Shown here: one piece after another, positions 24,962-37,488 of the stretch | Numbering within the stretch: position 1 is the first letter of the stretch | Layout: the number at the start of each line of letters is the position of its first letter | Source: Sanguinoderma infundibulare | Taxonomy: Eukaryota; Basidiomycota; Agaricomycetes; Polyporales; Polyporaceae | Assembly (NCBI GenBank): GCA_032821775.1 | Contig: JAVLRN010000002.1 | Span: 4,154,001 to 4,218,000 of the forward strand | Length of the DNA: 64,000 nt | Direction: 5' to 3' | Notes under the pieces: generated by a model | Databases searched by the model: none | Told to the model about the DNA's origin: nothing | What the model saw: the letters and a program-made list of their open reading frames with translations, nothing else | Program-made: the position numbers and the translations under genes

Positions 24962-27547
24962 CGTGTGGAGATACGGAGAAGAGGCGGGTCAGGAAGATGG
25001 ATGCGCGAGCGTGCGGGGAGAGAAGGAGAAGGGGGAGGAGTCGGTGGGGGAGGGAGGAGGAGATGAGGACGTTATAAGAGCGGTATCTCGCCTGCATCTT
25101 TCTCGTCCTCTGCCCAATTCAGCTCTCCCATCATGTCACGTGTCGCGCGTCATAGCCTAACGCGGTAACGCCCTCCGATCTGCCCAATCTAGACCGCCGC
25201 CAACTCACCGCCGCCCCTTCCGCCCGTCCCGGCTCCCGCTTCTCCATCGATAGCCCCCACATACGCTTACTGAACGTGAACCCGCCCGGAAGCGCTGCGT
25301 TGCGGGGCCGCCTCTCCTTGGCCTCTCCATCGCAACCTCTATGTATAGTGTAAGTCCCCTCAGACTGTCATAAGCTGCTCAGCTGCAAAGTAGCTCGTCC
25401 ACGTTCAATAACCCTTTTATGCGACGTGTAGTGAACTACGATCACCTTACGTATCTCACGCCCCTCCGCGACGGCCTCACTCCCATCGCGGACATCGACC
25501 CTCCTTTTCTCCAGGTGCGCCCCGTACCCTTCGGGGTTTGCCAACCGTCCGATAACCGCGTAATCTCGGTCGCACAAGGCGACGAAGTCGAAGAAACAGC
25601 CAAACGCGGGCGGACACACACGATCCGCACCAGATCTTGGGTGCCCCACCACTCAGCTAGGAAGGTGAGTGCGCGTACATCTGATTACGCGCGATATAGT
25701 CGGAGAAACGGCAAAACGTTCAAAGTGGGAGCGACGCGCAGAGAGAGCCTTCGCTGCGTTTCGCGGATTTACTCGACTCAATGTGGCGATCCGCGTACAT
25801 TTCGGTGTGGCCCCCCACATGCGTCAGCTTACGCTCGGAAAGCACTTGGCGGCGCACGTTCACAGTCGCAGAACCGTCCCACTGGGGACGATAGCGCTCA
25901 CTCTTGTCCGGCGTATGTACGTTATGCGGCCCTCCGGCTCGGTGGCATAAGTTTAAGGCTCCGAGGAGCAGATCATGATTCCGCCTGCGATCAGCTGCCT
26001 CGGTCGACACGATCGCATCGAGTATTCTTCGCGGACTTCAACGCGCTTGTGACTGACTGGATTACGGACGTACATTGCGAGTGTTTGTCTTGAAGGCGCA
26101 GGGTATGAGATTTGGCCCGTTGTGAAGACGGCAAAGAATGACGGGCGGAAGCGTGAGCGGGCTCACGGACAAGAAGAGAGATATTGAGAGGAGAGAACGT
26201 CGGTGCCGCCGTTCATGGTACTATATGTGTATGTATGTCTGTATATATACCACGCTCCACAAATCGCTTTCCCGTTCGGCTCTTAGGGCTGGTCAATTCT
26301 TGCACCTCACCTCCCATTGATTGATCACAGCACCGATTTGTCGTAGATGGCCCGCTGCCAACGTTTCTAATGCCGCCGGCTTCACTATGACTGACGCATT
26401 CCGCACAAGTCATTTCTATGAACGCAGTACGTACCGTGGGGGACACAAGAAAATCAAAACTGATAGCAGGAAGGCTCGGAGCAGGACACAGCAAGAACGA
26501 CGACGACAAGCAACCTGTGCGTCGACGACCGCATCTGCAGGCGCTCTCCTGCTCTGGCATCAGCTCGGATGTGGAGCAGCGACGCAGACTAACCCCGTCT
26601 CAGGCCTCTGCGTTAGGCTTGCCCGTACCCTCGACGTCCATCCCGAGGGTGATCAGCCGGCGTCGTGTTTGAAGATTTTCGAACCCAGAGGCGACCACGA
26701 TGCTTTATAGACCCTCGGTGAGTGCTGTATTTGATTTCAAGACGGGCTATGAGCGGGCAAGAGAAGAGTCTTTGGAGCTAGTAGTGAGGAAGTCGCAGAT
26801 GAGCAAAGGGAGGACCTAGGAGGAGTTGCAGATCATGGGAGTGTATGGGCATCAACACATCGGCATCTGGACGTCTATATGTGTCAGCTGCTGCCGATGC
26901 AGAGAGTATATCCGTGGAGCAGTCGGGGCGGCTGGAATGGCCAGTCCAGGTGAGTGCTGCCTTGCGACCTGCGTGTTGTAGATATTGGCAAGCATGTCTA
27001 TCGACCGACCCAGAAACTAGGAGATAATGGCGGTATACACCACAGGCCAGAGGGGCCGCATGCCGCGGCATGCGTGGTCGAGAGGCGCGAAGCACATTGA
27101 AGAGGAGAATGACCCGGGCGCAGGGATGGTGCTCGCGGAGGCCGAGGAAGTTGATGTGGTCTCTTGCCCGTAATGCACGTCCATGTAGATGGAAAAGCGT
27201 TCAATATCATCCTGTTTGCAAACAGACTACTGCGGCAGTTCTTGAAAACCTGCCTCATGGGATGGGCGCCTGCCGGATCTTTGCGTCATTCTCCAAAACT
27301 CCGAGACCAGAAAGGACCAGAAACGTCACAGGCATAGAAGAAGATACGATTGAATTCGGAACAAGACTGGAAAGCGAAACAGTCAGCAAGGAACGACAGT
27401 ACAGAGTCCGTGATAAAGATAGTGGCACAAGTACAAAGAACGAGCGTGGCCCGGCGAGCTAGCTATCAGCGCCGCACATAATAGTACAATGCTAGACTTG
27501 GTCAAACCGAACGTCCATACCAGATACGATTGCCCTCCCAGTCACAA
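24962..27547. other. Intergenic region, no gene resolved
   Basis: 24962-25160 is the 5' region of the trehalose gene. Plus-strand sequence 25185-25346 reads as a protein-like stretch (RRQLTAAPSARPGSR...) followed by a GTAAGT donor at 25349, and more fragments with splice-like signals occur at 25419-25670, but no start codon or continuous frame could be built. 25720-26100, 26300-26710 and 26780-27260 hold only unconvincing open frames. Possibly one or two undetected small genes or relics. Confidence 0.35.
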
Positions 27548-29962
27548 TCACTCCTTCCGCTCATCCGCGCCCAACCCCGCCGCGAGGCCCAACGCCATCG
27601 AGCTGCCGAGCTGCGACCCGAGGCCGTCGGTAGGTACGAACACGGCCTTGTTCCCGAACGCGGTCACGCGCTTGACCTCTGTCCTGCGCAGCTGCATCTC
27701 GCGCGCGAAGCGGTCGACGACGGCGGCGTCCGCGGCCGCGCGCATGCGGATCGCCTCCGCCTCCGCCTCCGCGGCCAGACGCGTCGCCTTGGCCTGGGCC
27801 TCGGCTTCGATCCGCGTCCTCTGTGCTTGCGCTTCTGCCGCCTTGACGACGCTGTAGGCCTCCGCGTCGGCTTTCATCTGTGGCGCGGCGGCGGAGTTAG
27901 TAAGTGATATGGTGGGAAGGTTAGAAGTACACTGACGTTCTGGGCTTGCGCCTTGACACGGGCGACTGCGAGCGAGCCCTCTTCCTGCTTGATCTTGTTG
28001 CTGTTCTCGCGGTCGACGTTCTGCGTAAAGGGTCAGGCTGAGAGTCTCGTGGGCGATGAAAACACGACGTACGGCAGCCTCGACTTGCGCCTGGAGGGCA
28101 CGGGTGGTCAGCTTGTCCATCGTCTGAGCGATGTCACCCTTGAACTGCCTGTCGATGACGGCTGTAGTCCTTTCATTAGTACCCGCCAAGAGGGGACGAG
28201 TCCTTGCTATCTGAAACATACCCAGATCCTTCATGATAATGCCGTACTCCAGAGCAGCGAGATGCAGGTCGTCCATGGCGCGTGTCCGAAGAGCATCGAG
28301 GAATGCCGATGACGCATCGCTTCCGTCATCCAAATTATCGGGACCGAGAGAACGCTGCTTGACCATGGAGCTGTAGTCCACTGGAGAGATGATGCAATGT
28401 CAACACATGGTTTTCAGATGCATTTGGGGGTGCTACGCACAATGCGCGACGATCTGGGTGAGAATCGACTGGGTCTTATCCCTGAGTGGTGTCGGATGAG
28501 AACACAAAGCACGGGGGATAACCTCGTAACGTACCTCAGCGCATCGTAAGGTGTGTTGTAACCGTGCGTCGTCAACTTGAGCGGCTCCGTCAATTGCCTT
28601 CGCATTGCATGGTGGATCAGCTACAATCGTCACCGAAGGACGGTACTCGAAACTCACCACTTGAGGTAGATCGTCAAGCTAACGGGGACTTGGTCTCGTG
28701 TGAAGCTGCAAAAAGCTAGTCAGGCAGCCGTAAAATCCCACGCCCGCACAAGTGCTCACATATCCTTCGTAGGCATCTCAAGCTGGTTCTCTCCAAGCGT
28801 GAAGAGTCCACGAAGCGTCACATTGGGTGTTGTGATGTAGTGCTGTCCAGCCGCCAGCAGTTCGAGATCGTCCCCCTTCTGCAAGATCGCACAGTTGTTC
28901 GCGGGGATGTTCAGGCTGAATAAATGGTCCATCAGGGTCCCCAAACCTCCCGTTCAGTATAATCGAGTACTCACAAGAGCGCCACGACATAGTCCTGGTT
29001 CTGCCCGGTGCCCGTCCGGCTCTTCATCGTCACTTCGTGGCTCCTGCAAAACATTGTCTTCGGTCAAAACACAGTCGATCCATACCAAACATGCCAATTG
29101 CGCACCATCCGAGAACGACCCCAGTAATCCTGTCCTTGATCATCGTCGGCAAGTGCGTCTGGTCCACAATCGACAGCACATTGTACGTCCCCTCGATCGC
29201 ATACGAGACAAAGCCCCCATTCTTGATCACGAAAACGTGGTTCTGGGGGTCAGACACGACCGCCGCCTGGTTCTGCGACACCTGGACGACGGTCAGGCCG
29301 TTGAACTCGATCACCGTGTCCGACACTGTTTTTGCCTCGGCTCAGCTCTCAAGAGACCAGACGGGGGAAAGAGGAGGCAGGAGGAGACGTACAGCCGCAG
29401 GTGCCCGACCACTCGCGCGCCCACCAGTTGCGGAGCGGCGCGCCGGGGTACCGCCCGGCGCGCGTGAGGACCTTGGGCAAACCACCGTGGTTGATGAGGC
29501 CAATCTGTCCCGGCGTGACCTCCTTCCCTATCCAGTCCGTCGGTTTCTACCAACGAAGCAGAAATCACAACGTCAGCGCCTCCATCTCCCCAAGCTGAAT
29601 CCGTGTAGCCACGCTCGAAGTACCTTCGTAGACAATATGTGCACTCGCCCCGACTGCAAACCAGGTCAGCGTGCTGCCACCGTCCCGCTCATCCTGAACA
29701 AGCCACTCACGTTCCTCAGCTGCCTGTCGAGCTTCTGCAGTGCCGCGATGAGCCCGTCCTTGCCGATCTTGACAAAGAACGGGCGCTCCTCCTCCATGTA
29801 GTCCACCGCCGTCCCGAAGTTCACTGGGGGTGCCTCGCCCGCGCGCTGCGGCTTCTTCAGCGCGGCCTCCTCGTGCACACGCGCCTTGAAGTTGCTCCCG
29901 TTCCCATGGTAGCTGGAGATGTGTCCCTCCACAACGGTCGTCGCATCGCCAACGCTGGACAT
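27548..29962 (-). CDS. SPFH/band 7 (prohibitin-homology) domain protein
   Basis: Thirteen exons on the minus strand: 29962-29711, 29653-29624, 29546-29393, 29325-29106, 29043-28975, 28915-28760, 28705-28658, 28597-28535, 28481-28441, 28380-28222, 28161-28073, 28020-27937, 27877-27548 (1695 bases, 564 residues). Twelve introns of 52-77 bases, all phases consistent. The middle is a band 7 fold (TPGQIGLINHGG, NHVFVIKNGGFV, YAIEGTYNVLSIVDQ, EVTMKSRTGTG, KLTTHGYNTPY), followed by a long Ala/Glu/Arg coiled coil (AEAQAKATRLAAEAEAEAIR) and a conserved small tail (NKAVFVPTDGLGSQ). SPFH proteins form membrane-associated rings. No clear transmembrane segment is seen at the N terminus, so membrane association is by homology only. 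Exon 2 is only 30 bases and is the least certain part. Confidence 0.92.
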
Positions 29963-31232
29963 AGTGTGACAATAGGGGTTGGGGGGGGGGTGAGATGATC
30001 AACTAGTTAGCCGATCTGGGTAGGGTGTATGTATATGAAGGCGTCGAGATGCTGCGGAGGAGGAATGGAGCAGTGGGAGGGTGGTGCGGGGTGATTGCGA
30101 TATGGAGATAGAGTGGCGTTGGGAAGTGAAGAGGTGCCACTTGCGTGTCTGCGAATCTTATTTATATATGCGTGTGGAACATCCGCTCACAGCCTCGATT
30201 CGAACGAACCTAGAAATCAGCTGTCCGGTGACTAGTCGACAATGAGTACAGCGTCCCGACCTGTGCCTGATCATTGGCAGGCGCCATTGTACAGAGCCTC
30301 CACCGACATTTGCACCTCGCGACATGGTCCGTTGAGCGTGCCGAGACGGCTCGAGACGGGTGGGAACGGAGGGGATTGCGAGGGAATGTTAGGACAGGCC
30401 GCACAGCCTCGGCGCTCCCGGTCACAATACTACCGTTTGGGATACAAACGTGGCGGTCCTGAGCCTCCTACTTACCACGTTCGCGCCTCCGAGGAACGAA
30501 TGCGCTGAAGTCGAGGCAATGTGAAATGTGATCGACAGGCCAGCTATAGTGGATGGGTCCTAGCCGATTCCTTCCGGCGGCTTATGCTGTATGGGACAAG
30601 TATAGGCACCGAGCGTCGAATGTCGAGTCTTTGACGCTGCCGATCGTCTAACCACGGTCCATCGGAACAAACGGTCAGCAGACAGTGCACGGCAAATACG
30701 ACGGAAGGGCGTACCGAGGCACAAACACCGCCCTAAGTACTGGCACTGGTATTAGAGACGAGTCAGCGAAGGGCTGGGATCACAGACAAAGTCGACACAT
30801 ACCCAATGGCGACAACGCCTCAAATCCCACCACGTCATCGCCTGTCCCCCAGTCTTCATACTTGTATTCTAGAGCAGTCGAGGATGCGAGCATTCAGGGG
30901 GAGATGTCGGGTGAGCAGCCGAAGACCCGAAGCGAATGCGATACCCTCTTTCGAAACTTCGAAGGTCAAAGGATCATTCTAATAACCATCGCCACACCCC
31001 AACCCGCTCCCTCGCGGCCACAGTGCCTCACTCAGTTCCACGTTACCAGGATATACAGGAAACGGACTATCAGACAATCCACAACAAACCAATGTGCCAA
31101 GTGTCCATCCAGTCCTTCCCGCAGCCCGGATATCTGCCATGTGCTAGGTATCGTATAGTACTGTAGTCGACGCCCGCATGCTCTAAGAGCACGCCACACC
31201 TTGTCTTGTCTTCAATGCACACTGCGCACCGC
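29963..31232. other. Intergenic region between SPFH and Lunapark genes
   Basis: 29963-30180 is the probable promoter of the SPFH gene (with a G-run and a TATATATG-type element near 30170). 30200-31160 holds open frames on both strands with no domain or convincing splice structure. Nothing else seen. Confidence 0.5.
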
Positions 31233-33070
31233 TCACGAATCGACGTCCATGCTCGTCACCTCATCCGACTCTGTCGGAGCATGCGCGCCACTCTGCGTGC
31301 CACCGGAAGGCGTTTCAGTGGGCGATGCATGGTTCTTAGCAGCCGACACCGACTGCGCGACCGGCGAGCGACCGTCAGGCGAGCGCGATTTCTTGCCCTC
31401 CTTAATCTCGCGGAGCGTTCGCGCGGAGGGATTGAAATAGCCGCACTTCGGGCATACATATTCTGCGGATATGGACCCAAGCCGTCAGCAACACTTCCTG
31501 GAACGCATACCCCGAAGAAGAGGACTTACGTGCGTCTTCCCACTGACTCTCCTTCACCAAACCATTGTGCGCAAAACACTTTTGGCAGATGAGAGCGTAG
31601 CGGGACGCAGTCCCCGTAGCTGACGTATCCTCGTCGCCCAGGATGGCATCGGCGAGCTTGTCGAACCACTGTTTACGCGGCGGAGGGACAGGACGCTGAG
31701 GGGAAGCTATATGAACAAGGACGATAGTCAGCCAACACTTCTTGCTGATTAGAATTCCGACGCATCGCAAGTGAAAGGCCGTGGCGTAGGCTGTATTCAA
31801 CCTATGAGTCTCGTGGTACCACCGAAAGTCAACTTGTCAAACGCAAGCGCGCGAACATCACGGACCCCGCCTTCACAAGATCCGCGCAACTCCGATATAA
31901 GATAAATTGGCGGGAGAGCACTCACGAGAAAGCTGCTGCTGCAACCCAGGACTCAAAGGTGTGGGAGCAGGAGTCTGTGGGTTGATCTGCAGGCCGCCAC
32001 GTTGGGGAGTTTGAGGCACCGGGTGGTGTAGGCGCTGCTGCTGCTGAGGAGGTGTAACAGCAATGGCAGGCTGGCCTTGGGTTGTTGGAGGAATACGATG
32101 ACGCAGACCGCCACCGTCTGGACCGGGACTTCCTTCGTATCGCTCAATAAGGTTGCGCATGGAGTAATAGTTGGTCTTCTGCTTGACCTCCTCGACCTTG
32201 TCGCGCTGCTGCTTGCGCAGTTTGACCAACGCTTTCTCTGTAGAGCTCAGCTCGTCAGTCGCTGGATGAAAGAAGACCGCATCGATGATATGAGCGAACC
32301 TTCGGCATCACCGATCCGGGTGTACCATATTTGTACTATTCTCCTGACGAAGAGAATACTAGTGATGGAATGGTTAGCCTGGGACTTGACGGGCAGCGGA
32401 AAGCGCGAAAATAACAAGGGCACGGATCTTGAACGGTTCGCAATGACCTTTGGTCTAGTCAGCATGTTGGAGATTCATGCGCAGCGCACGCATATTGCTC
32501 CTGGTACGCGACACGATCTGCCCCGCCAAGCTGCTACGAGGTTACACGAACTGGATAAGTCCGCCTGGCAGTGGCGAGGCAAGACAAACGTGCCTACAGC
32601 CCAGTTACGCGTCACGCGGCGCAAGCGAGGCCCCACCAGCGCCATGCACTCCAACAGACGTTTGGGGAGAGAGGGACCTTACGTTGCAGGCACTCAAGGG
32701 AACCAGGATAAAGGACGACGTACACGATGGGTCCAACCAACACGGGAACAGCCTTCGCCGTCCTCTCAAAGTTGCTCGACCTCTGATGTGTTGTGAGGTT
32801 GGGGAGGACGTCCATGTACCACAGGCTGGTGTACGCGATCCATGCGAGCAGCGCGTAGACTGAAACCAACAGGGTCGCCCGTCGTTCTCGCAATCGGATC
32901 TCGGATAGGCGGGTTTGCCTCTTCTGAATGTCCTGTGATAGCAGGGCGAGGGCTTGCTCGTAGTCTTCGGGCGGGCTCTGCGTGAACGAGAGACGATGTG
33001 AGTTAAATATGTTGGTGACAGAACCGGGAACGCGTCGCACCTTTTTGAACCATCCGCTGAAGATGCCCAT
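31233..33070 (-). CDS. LNP1: Lunapark, ER three-way junction protein
   Basis: Six exons on the minus strand: 33070-33041, 32977-32724, 32358-32300, 32237-31926, 31706-31530, 31462-31233 (1062 bases, 353 residues; phases agree). Architecture matches the family: short N terminus (MGIFSGWFKK), a coiled stretch, two closely spaced membrane segments (TLLVSVYALLAWIAYTSLWY and VPVLVGPIVILFVRRIVQIW), a second coil with TNYYSMRNLIERY, a Gln/Pro-rich linker, and the Lunapark zinc ribbon CQKC...CPKCGYFNPS. The acidic/serine tail ends TSMDVDS. Lunapark stabilises three-way junctions of the tubular ER, and both termini face the cytosol. Introns 2 (365 bases) and 4 (219) are long for this genome. High confidence because the two-TM plus CX2C...CX2C layout is diagnostic. 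Confidence 0.94.
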
Positions 33071-33983
33071 TTTGAAGAGATACGAGACTAGATGGAGATA
33101 GGATAGAGAGGAGAGATAGTAGAGTACAACGAGGACAACGAGCGGCGGGGTGACGGTTGCAGACAAACACTGTTCCCTCTGCCCCAACCAGCACCGCGGC
33201 CGATACGTCAATCCCCGCTCGTCCCGTGACTCACGCGTCCCCATCGCGTGTCGGCGCTTAGAGCGGGACCGGAACAAGCCGTCGTCTGCTCCGCGCCTTC
33301 GAGTGCGAGCCTGATTGCCACTGCGCACCCAACAGGTTCCTCCGGGCCACTTTCTGCACATTCGACTCTTCTAGTAGGCGGAAGCATGGAACTCTGCAAA
33401 CGCAACTTCCGACGACAGGTCACCCGCAAATCAAAGCATGGCAGGACTCTCGGACTTCATCGGCTCCGAGTCGACTCGGCATTCCTGTAGCGTGTGCGTG
33501 CCACGAACTAAAGCCTGAGGCCAACTGGAATCAGCAGTTTCTCGTTTAAATTCACCGTGAGTGCAGCTGCTCATCTACTGTGCTTTCGTTTGACAATTAT
33601 TGAATTCAGGTTCCCGGCGGGTCCACTGCCGCCTTGTCTTTTTCAGCTGTTCGTCCACGGCTCAATTTGACCGGGAAGTCCGCCTACGTTCATCCCCATG
33701 TCCAAATCACTCGACACACTCCGAGGATTTCGTCTGTTCCAACACAGATTGCCGAGTGGCAAGGATGTCCAGAGCACATCACATCATGGCTTGGCAGTTG
33801 GTTAAATCCTATTGACGATTAATCCACTAATGCTCACGAGTGTGTTGCGTACCGCAGGTTGGGTGAACGATATGCGGGCTCCGCCTTAGTTGCACGCCTC
33901 TTTAGCCAAAGACGTTCCCATTTGGGACGCCCACGTTGGCTTCCAAGCCCGTCTACTAGTGGCAAGACTTATCCTCCCCCACC
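33071..33983. other. Intergenic region
   Basis: 33071-33240 is the likely promoter of the Lunapark gene. The rest shows no gene, repeat or RNA signal that I can support. Confidence 0.5.
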
Positions 33984-34318
33984 ATGTCTATCACCGGCAT
34001 CGATTTTAGTGCTCGACTCTCTGTAGATCGGTGTAGACTTATTAGCAACGAGGTCTCCAACAGTGCCACACCGTACGCCCGCAGCGCCTCTCATTTTGCG
34101 AAGGAAGGACATGTTGACGAAATCTAAATCTTATTAGATCTTTCGTTCCCATCAGCGAACCCGCTAAGACACTCGAGATCCCAAATTTTAGCGTCACGGT
34201 CGGCTCGCTCCAGAGGCCGCTCGCCCGCATGATTGCGGACCCTGAGGTCACGGGCGTCGAGTCAGTATTCACGCATGTGAAGCCTGTCGATACCAATGGC
34301 ACCGTCTGCGCGCAGGTA
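33984..34318 (+). pseudogene. Relic of an HSP110/Sse1-type chaperone gene
   Basis: Starts MSITGIDFS, followed after a gap by NEVSNSATP, then in another frame AKTLEIPNF, TVGSLQRPL, DPEV and VDTNGTV up to a GTAAGT donor at 34316. These match, in order, the start of the Hsp110 nucleotide-binding domain (MS-GIDFG, NEVSN-ATPS, NFKNTVGSLKR, DPE, VDVNGTVG). The two halves are in different frames, a stop (TAA about 34124) lies between them, and the DFG-like glycine is Ser. Everything after the first ~115 codons is missing. Hsp110 proteins are nucleotide exchange factors for Hsp70; this copy cannot make one. The functional gene must lie elsewhere. Confidence 0.75.
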
Positions 34319-35724
34319 AGTCTTTCTTCTTGGCGACACCAGTTACTTCTCCAGCGCACCTCACGCGGGCGTTTGTAAGCCTCCATGTCGTATCATTTCG
34401 ACGGCAGAGGCTCCATCTCTCCGGCAGGTTCATTATGGCGACGCGTGGAAGCCATCAATAGAGCCCCTACCTTAACTATCCGAAGGCAAAATTCCCCTTG
34501 GTCATATGTTCGGAGGTGCTTCCAATTATCACGCGCCGTTTGCGTTCCAAAGGCACGCCGCCCCCGCCGACCTAACTGTCGTGGACCAGGGGGCACAATC
34601 TTAGGTCCGCTGCAACCAGGTCGATCCGTTACCTTGCATGGAACGCTCTGCTGGCCCTTCGTCTACCGTCAGTTGCTTCTCGCTCCCTGCGGCCTTCATG
34701 ATTGATCAATATTGATCGTTGACCAGGGTGGGGGGTCGCTGGCCACGAATTGATGGTTAAACAAGGCTAGCGGACGACTTGTCTTCGACCGCCCTCCAGG
34801 AAAACTGACGGTGCTCCTCACTCTGCAAGTTGGTATCGAACGAGGTGGATTTTTATCTTCTCTGACATACTCGACCGTTGTATCTTTACTGAGGATGGGG
34901 ATGCAGCGGAGCCGTTGGGGGAAAACACACGAAAAGAGGCTGATCCGTTGCCATACATGGAATGTCTGGCTGGCCCTTCCATCTATTGCCTTCTAACGCT
35001 GCCAGCGGCCTTCAGCTTCAGCATTGAGCACCCCTCCAAGTAACCGCTACGTACGACGGCGCGGTCACGGGGGGTTTGGCACGGTTGTGACATTGCCGCC
35101 TGGCAGTATCGCCTCTCCGCAACGGCGCCTTTGATGATCTGATTTTTCGCCGCTCGAGGATCATTAGTAGGGAACATTTAGGAAGAGAGTCCCGCTATCT
35201 TGGGGCGTGGTCCGTATCCATCCGAGCGAAGGAAACTGGCCGTAGGTGCGGTTCTGTGGACCACACTTACGTATCGAGCCAGTCTCCGAACCGTGTTATC
35301 GTTGTTATGTCAGCCCACTGACTTTGGTCCGTTCAATCGCAGACTACCGCTCCTCGTGGTGATGCACATCGTCCTTCTCTTGCCTCATGTTGCCCTCCAG
35401 TCAACCAATCGCGTTCGACTTTCCCATCGGCAGCACGACAGCCATCAGCGGAGCGCCCGGCTGTCGAACTGCCCCCAAACTCTCCTTGTCCAATTTGGCA
35501 AGCTTAGTTCACGATCGCGGTGTTTGTGGTTGTTGTGTATCATGGTTCGTCGGTCGCTGGCGAGCCCCGCTCGAGCCATTGTTTGAGCTTGTTGTGTATT
35601 CGTATTCGCAAATCGGAGCGTGGGGGGCGTCACTCGCTAACCCTTATAATCCCAGCCCCCAGTCTCCCAGGATGCTAGTACCTCGCTTTGTCCCCCCCCT
35701 CCCACCCAGGCCTCCGCCGCGAGC
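34319..35724. other. Intergenic region with a diverged direct repeat
   Basis: About 34625-34695 and 34943-35020 are related (GATCCGTT-CC--GCATGGAA...CTGGCCCTTC...GCGGCCTTCA), spaced about 320 bases. No gene recognised. The sequence before 35725 is the promoter of the Zn2Cys6 gene; it includes a pyrimidine-rich CCCCCCCTCCCACCC stretch at about 35690. Confidence 0.5.
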
Positions 35725-36644
35725 ATGTCCTTCCCTCCCTTCTGCCAAGCTGACACCTTCGCGACCACGCCATCGATGCTACCGCAAAGTCCTTCCGCCA
35801 CTGGAGATGAAGGAGAGATGCCCAATGACCCCATACCCTCGCTGCCCTCTACGGCCGCGGACCGGGTGTATGTGTTGGACGGGCAGCTGTTTGTCGCAAT
35901 GCCTTTCATGCGCTACCAAGGTACGTTTTCGGCACCATCTTGTCCCCCACTATGGGGTGCTGAGCGCCGCGTCCGTTGTAGCTCTTCTCGAGCATGAAAA
36001 CCTCCGCGCGACCAACATCCCTTTTCCCTTCCGCAGCGCGTATGCGCCAGTGGCGGAGATGCCTACGGCACCACCGCTAACCAAGGCGCCTCTTGCGCCT
36101 ACGCCGACGCATCCATCGACTCTAAACAGCGCACCGATGTCCAAGCCTGACGCCGCGCGCTCTCGCACGCGTGTCCCCGTCGCCGTAAGTCCATCAACCA
36201 CTTGCTGTGTTAACTATCGGCTCAACGCCAGTGTGTGCTTCAGTGCGCACACTGCCACGAGATGCGGAAGTCATGTGACAAATCGCGACCCTGTCAGCGC
36301 TGCGTGAAGCGCGGCTTCAGCGACACCTGCGTCGACCGCACTCGGGCTCCCAGAAGAACTTTCCGCCACCACGCTGGCGGCGTATCGTCCGCGATGTCAC
36401 CCGCGCTCACGGACACGGCGGATTTCTCTGGTGAGTGCACTAGGTACGGCTTCCTTCGCGACCCGCTCACGTTGGGTTTCGTGGACCAGGTGCGGGCCTT
36501 TGGGAAGAAAGTAGCGGTCCAGAAGCCTCCCTATTTGATTCCCAACCCTCGGGGTTTACACTGGACGAATACGCTGTGGCGAATCAGGCGAACCACATGG
36601 ACATGGTCTCCCATTGGGCTTCCTATCCGCATGGCCCCTTGTGA
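35725..36644 (+). CDS. Short Zn(II)2Cys6 protein, family member 1
   Basis: Exons 35725-35920, 35982-36184, 36244-36430, 36490-36644 (741 bases, 246 residues; phases 1,0,1). The binuclear cluster is CAHCHEMRKSC followed by PCQRC and a final Cys: CX2CX6CX5CX2CX8C, the fungal GAL4-type DNA-binding motif, here at the start of exon 3. The N-terminal half is Pro-rich; the tail is acidic/aromatic with no fungal-specific middle homology domain. An alternative acceptor at 36231 would add four residues in frame. Gene layout (intron just before the first Cys, phase-1 introns on both sides) matches the three other family members here. Probable transcription regulator in the nucleus; targets unknown. Confidence 0.8.
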
Positions 36645-37206
36645 GAACAACTTAACGGCCTCAAAACTACGCTCCGCTTACAGTATCATACCCATCCCGC
36701 ACCGCTACTCATTTTGCTTTTTGACATCCTGGATCTTGTACCACCACATGCTGCTCGGTGATAGGAGTTAAATATACAGTCGAAATTGCCGTTGTTTGAT
36801 GTACAGTGTCTCATGTCAGCTACAACATGTATATAATAATACCTTCCGATCCTTGCACATCATATAACGCTGTAAGTCTGGGTGCACAAATCCAGAGTAT
36901 GTATCTTTGAGGGCAAAGCTGCTGAGCAGCGCGCCGCAGCGGGGTTGGAGAGTCAGCAGCGTTGGGAAAATTTGCACGTGCCTCCCACAACGTTAACACA
37001 GACTCGATAGCGATGCGACTATCGATAACTGATTGCATGGACGCCGACCCGGAGTCAGTCTATCAGGCGTCACGTTGCATCTTCATTGCGAGTTGCAGTT
37101 GCCAGCGTCATGACACTTTCATGTAGTGCACTACCACCTCGCATCTCAAACCGTAACAAGTGGCCGCATCTTACCCTCAGAGCTGCCTCCCTAGGCCCTG
37201 CTTACA
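36645..37206. other. Intergenic region
   Basis: No feature recognised. Confidence 0.5.
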
Positions 37207-37488
37207 ATGTCCTTCGTCGCCTTCGGCCCATGCGGGGTCATCCCTCGAGGAAACGGACCCCCCTGCCCCCTTCGCTCGGTGCACTACCTCGAGCCGCCGC
37301 TATGCAGAAAGCATCGGCGGGAGTATAGGGAGTCATACATGGCCTACATGGCTGCAGGTGAAGTCGTAGAGGAGAACAAGAAAAATCTCCCGCTGTCATA
37401 CCTACTGGAGTCACATCCATTTCGACAACGAGAGCTCGCTGCCTCGATCGACAAAGTCGAACGATATGTCACATCCCTGAGGAGATAG
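37207..37488 (+). CDS. Hypothetical protein, 93 residues
   Basis: A single open frame whose second half reads as a charged helical protein (RKHRREYRESYMAYMAAGE and REELAASIDKVERY-like), similar in style to Cys/His-led helical proteins common in basidiomycetes. The N-terminal part (CPLR...LCRKH) is short of cysteines for a full zinc site. It may be a single exon of a larger gene or an intact small gene. No function can be given. Confidence 0.4.
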   Translation: MSFVAFGPCGVIPRGNGPPCPLRSVHYLEPPLCRKHRREYRESYMAYMAAGEVVEENKKNLPLSYLLESHPFRQRELAASIDKVERYVTSLRR

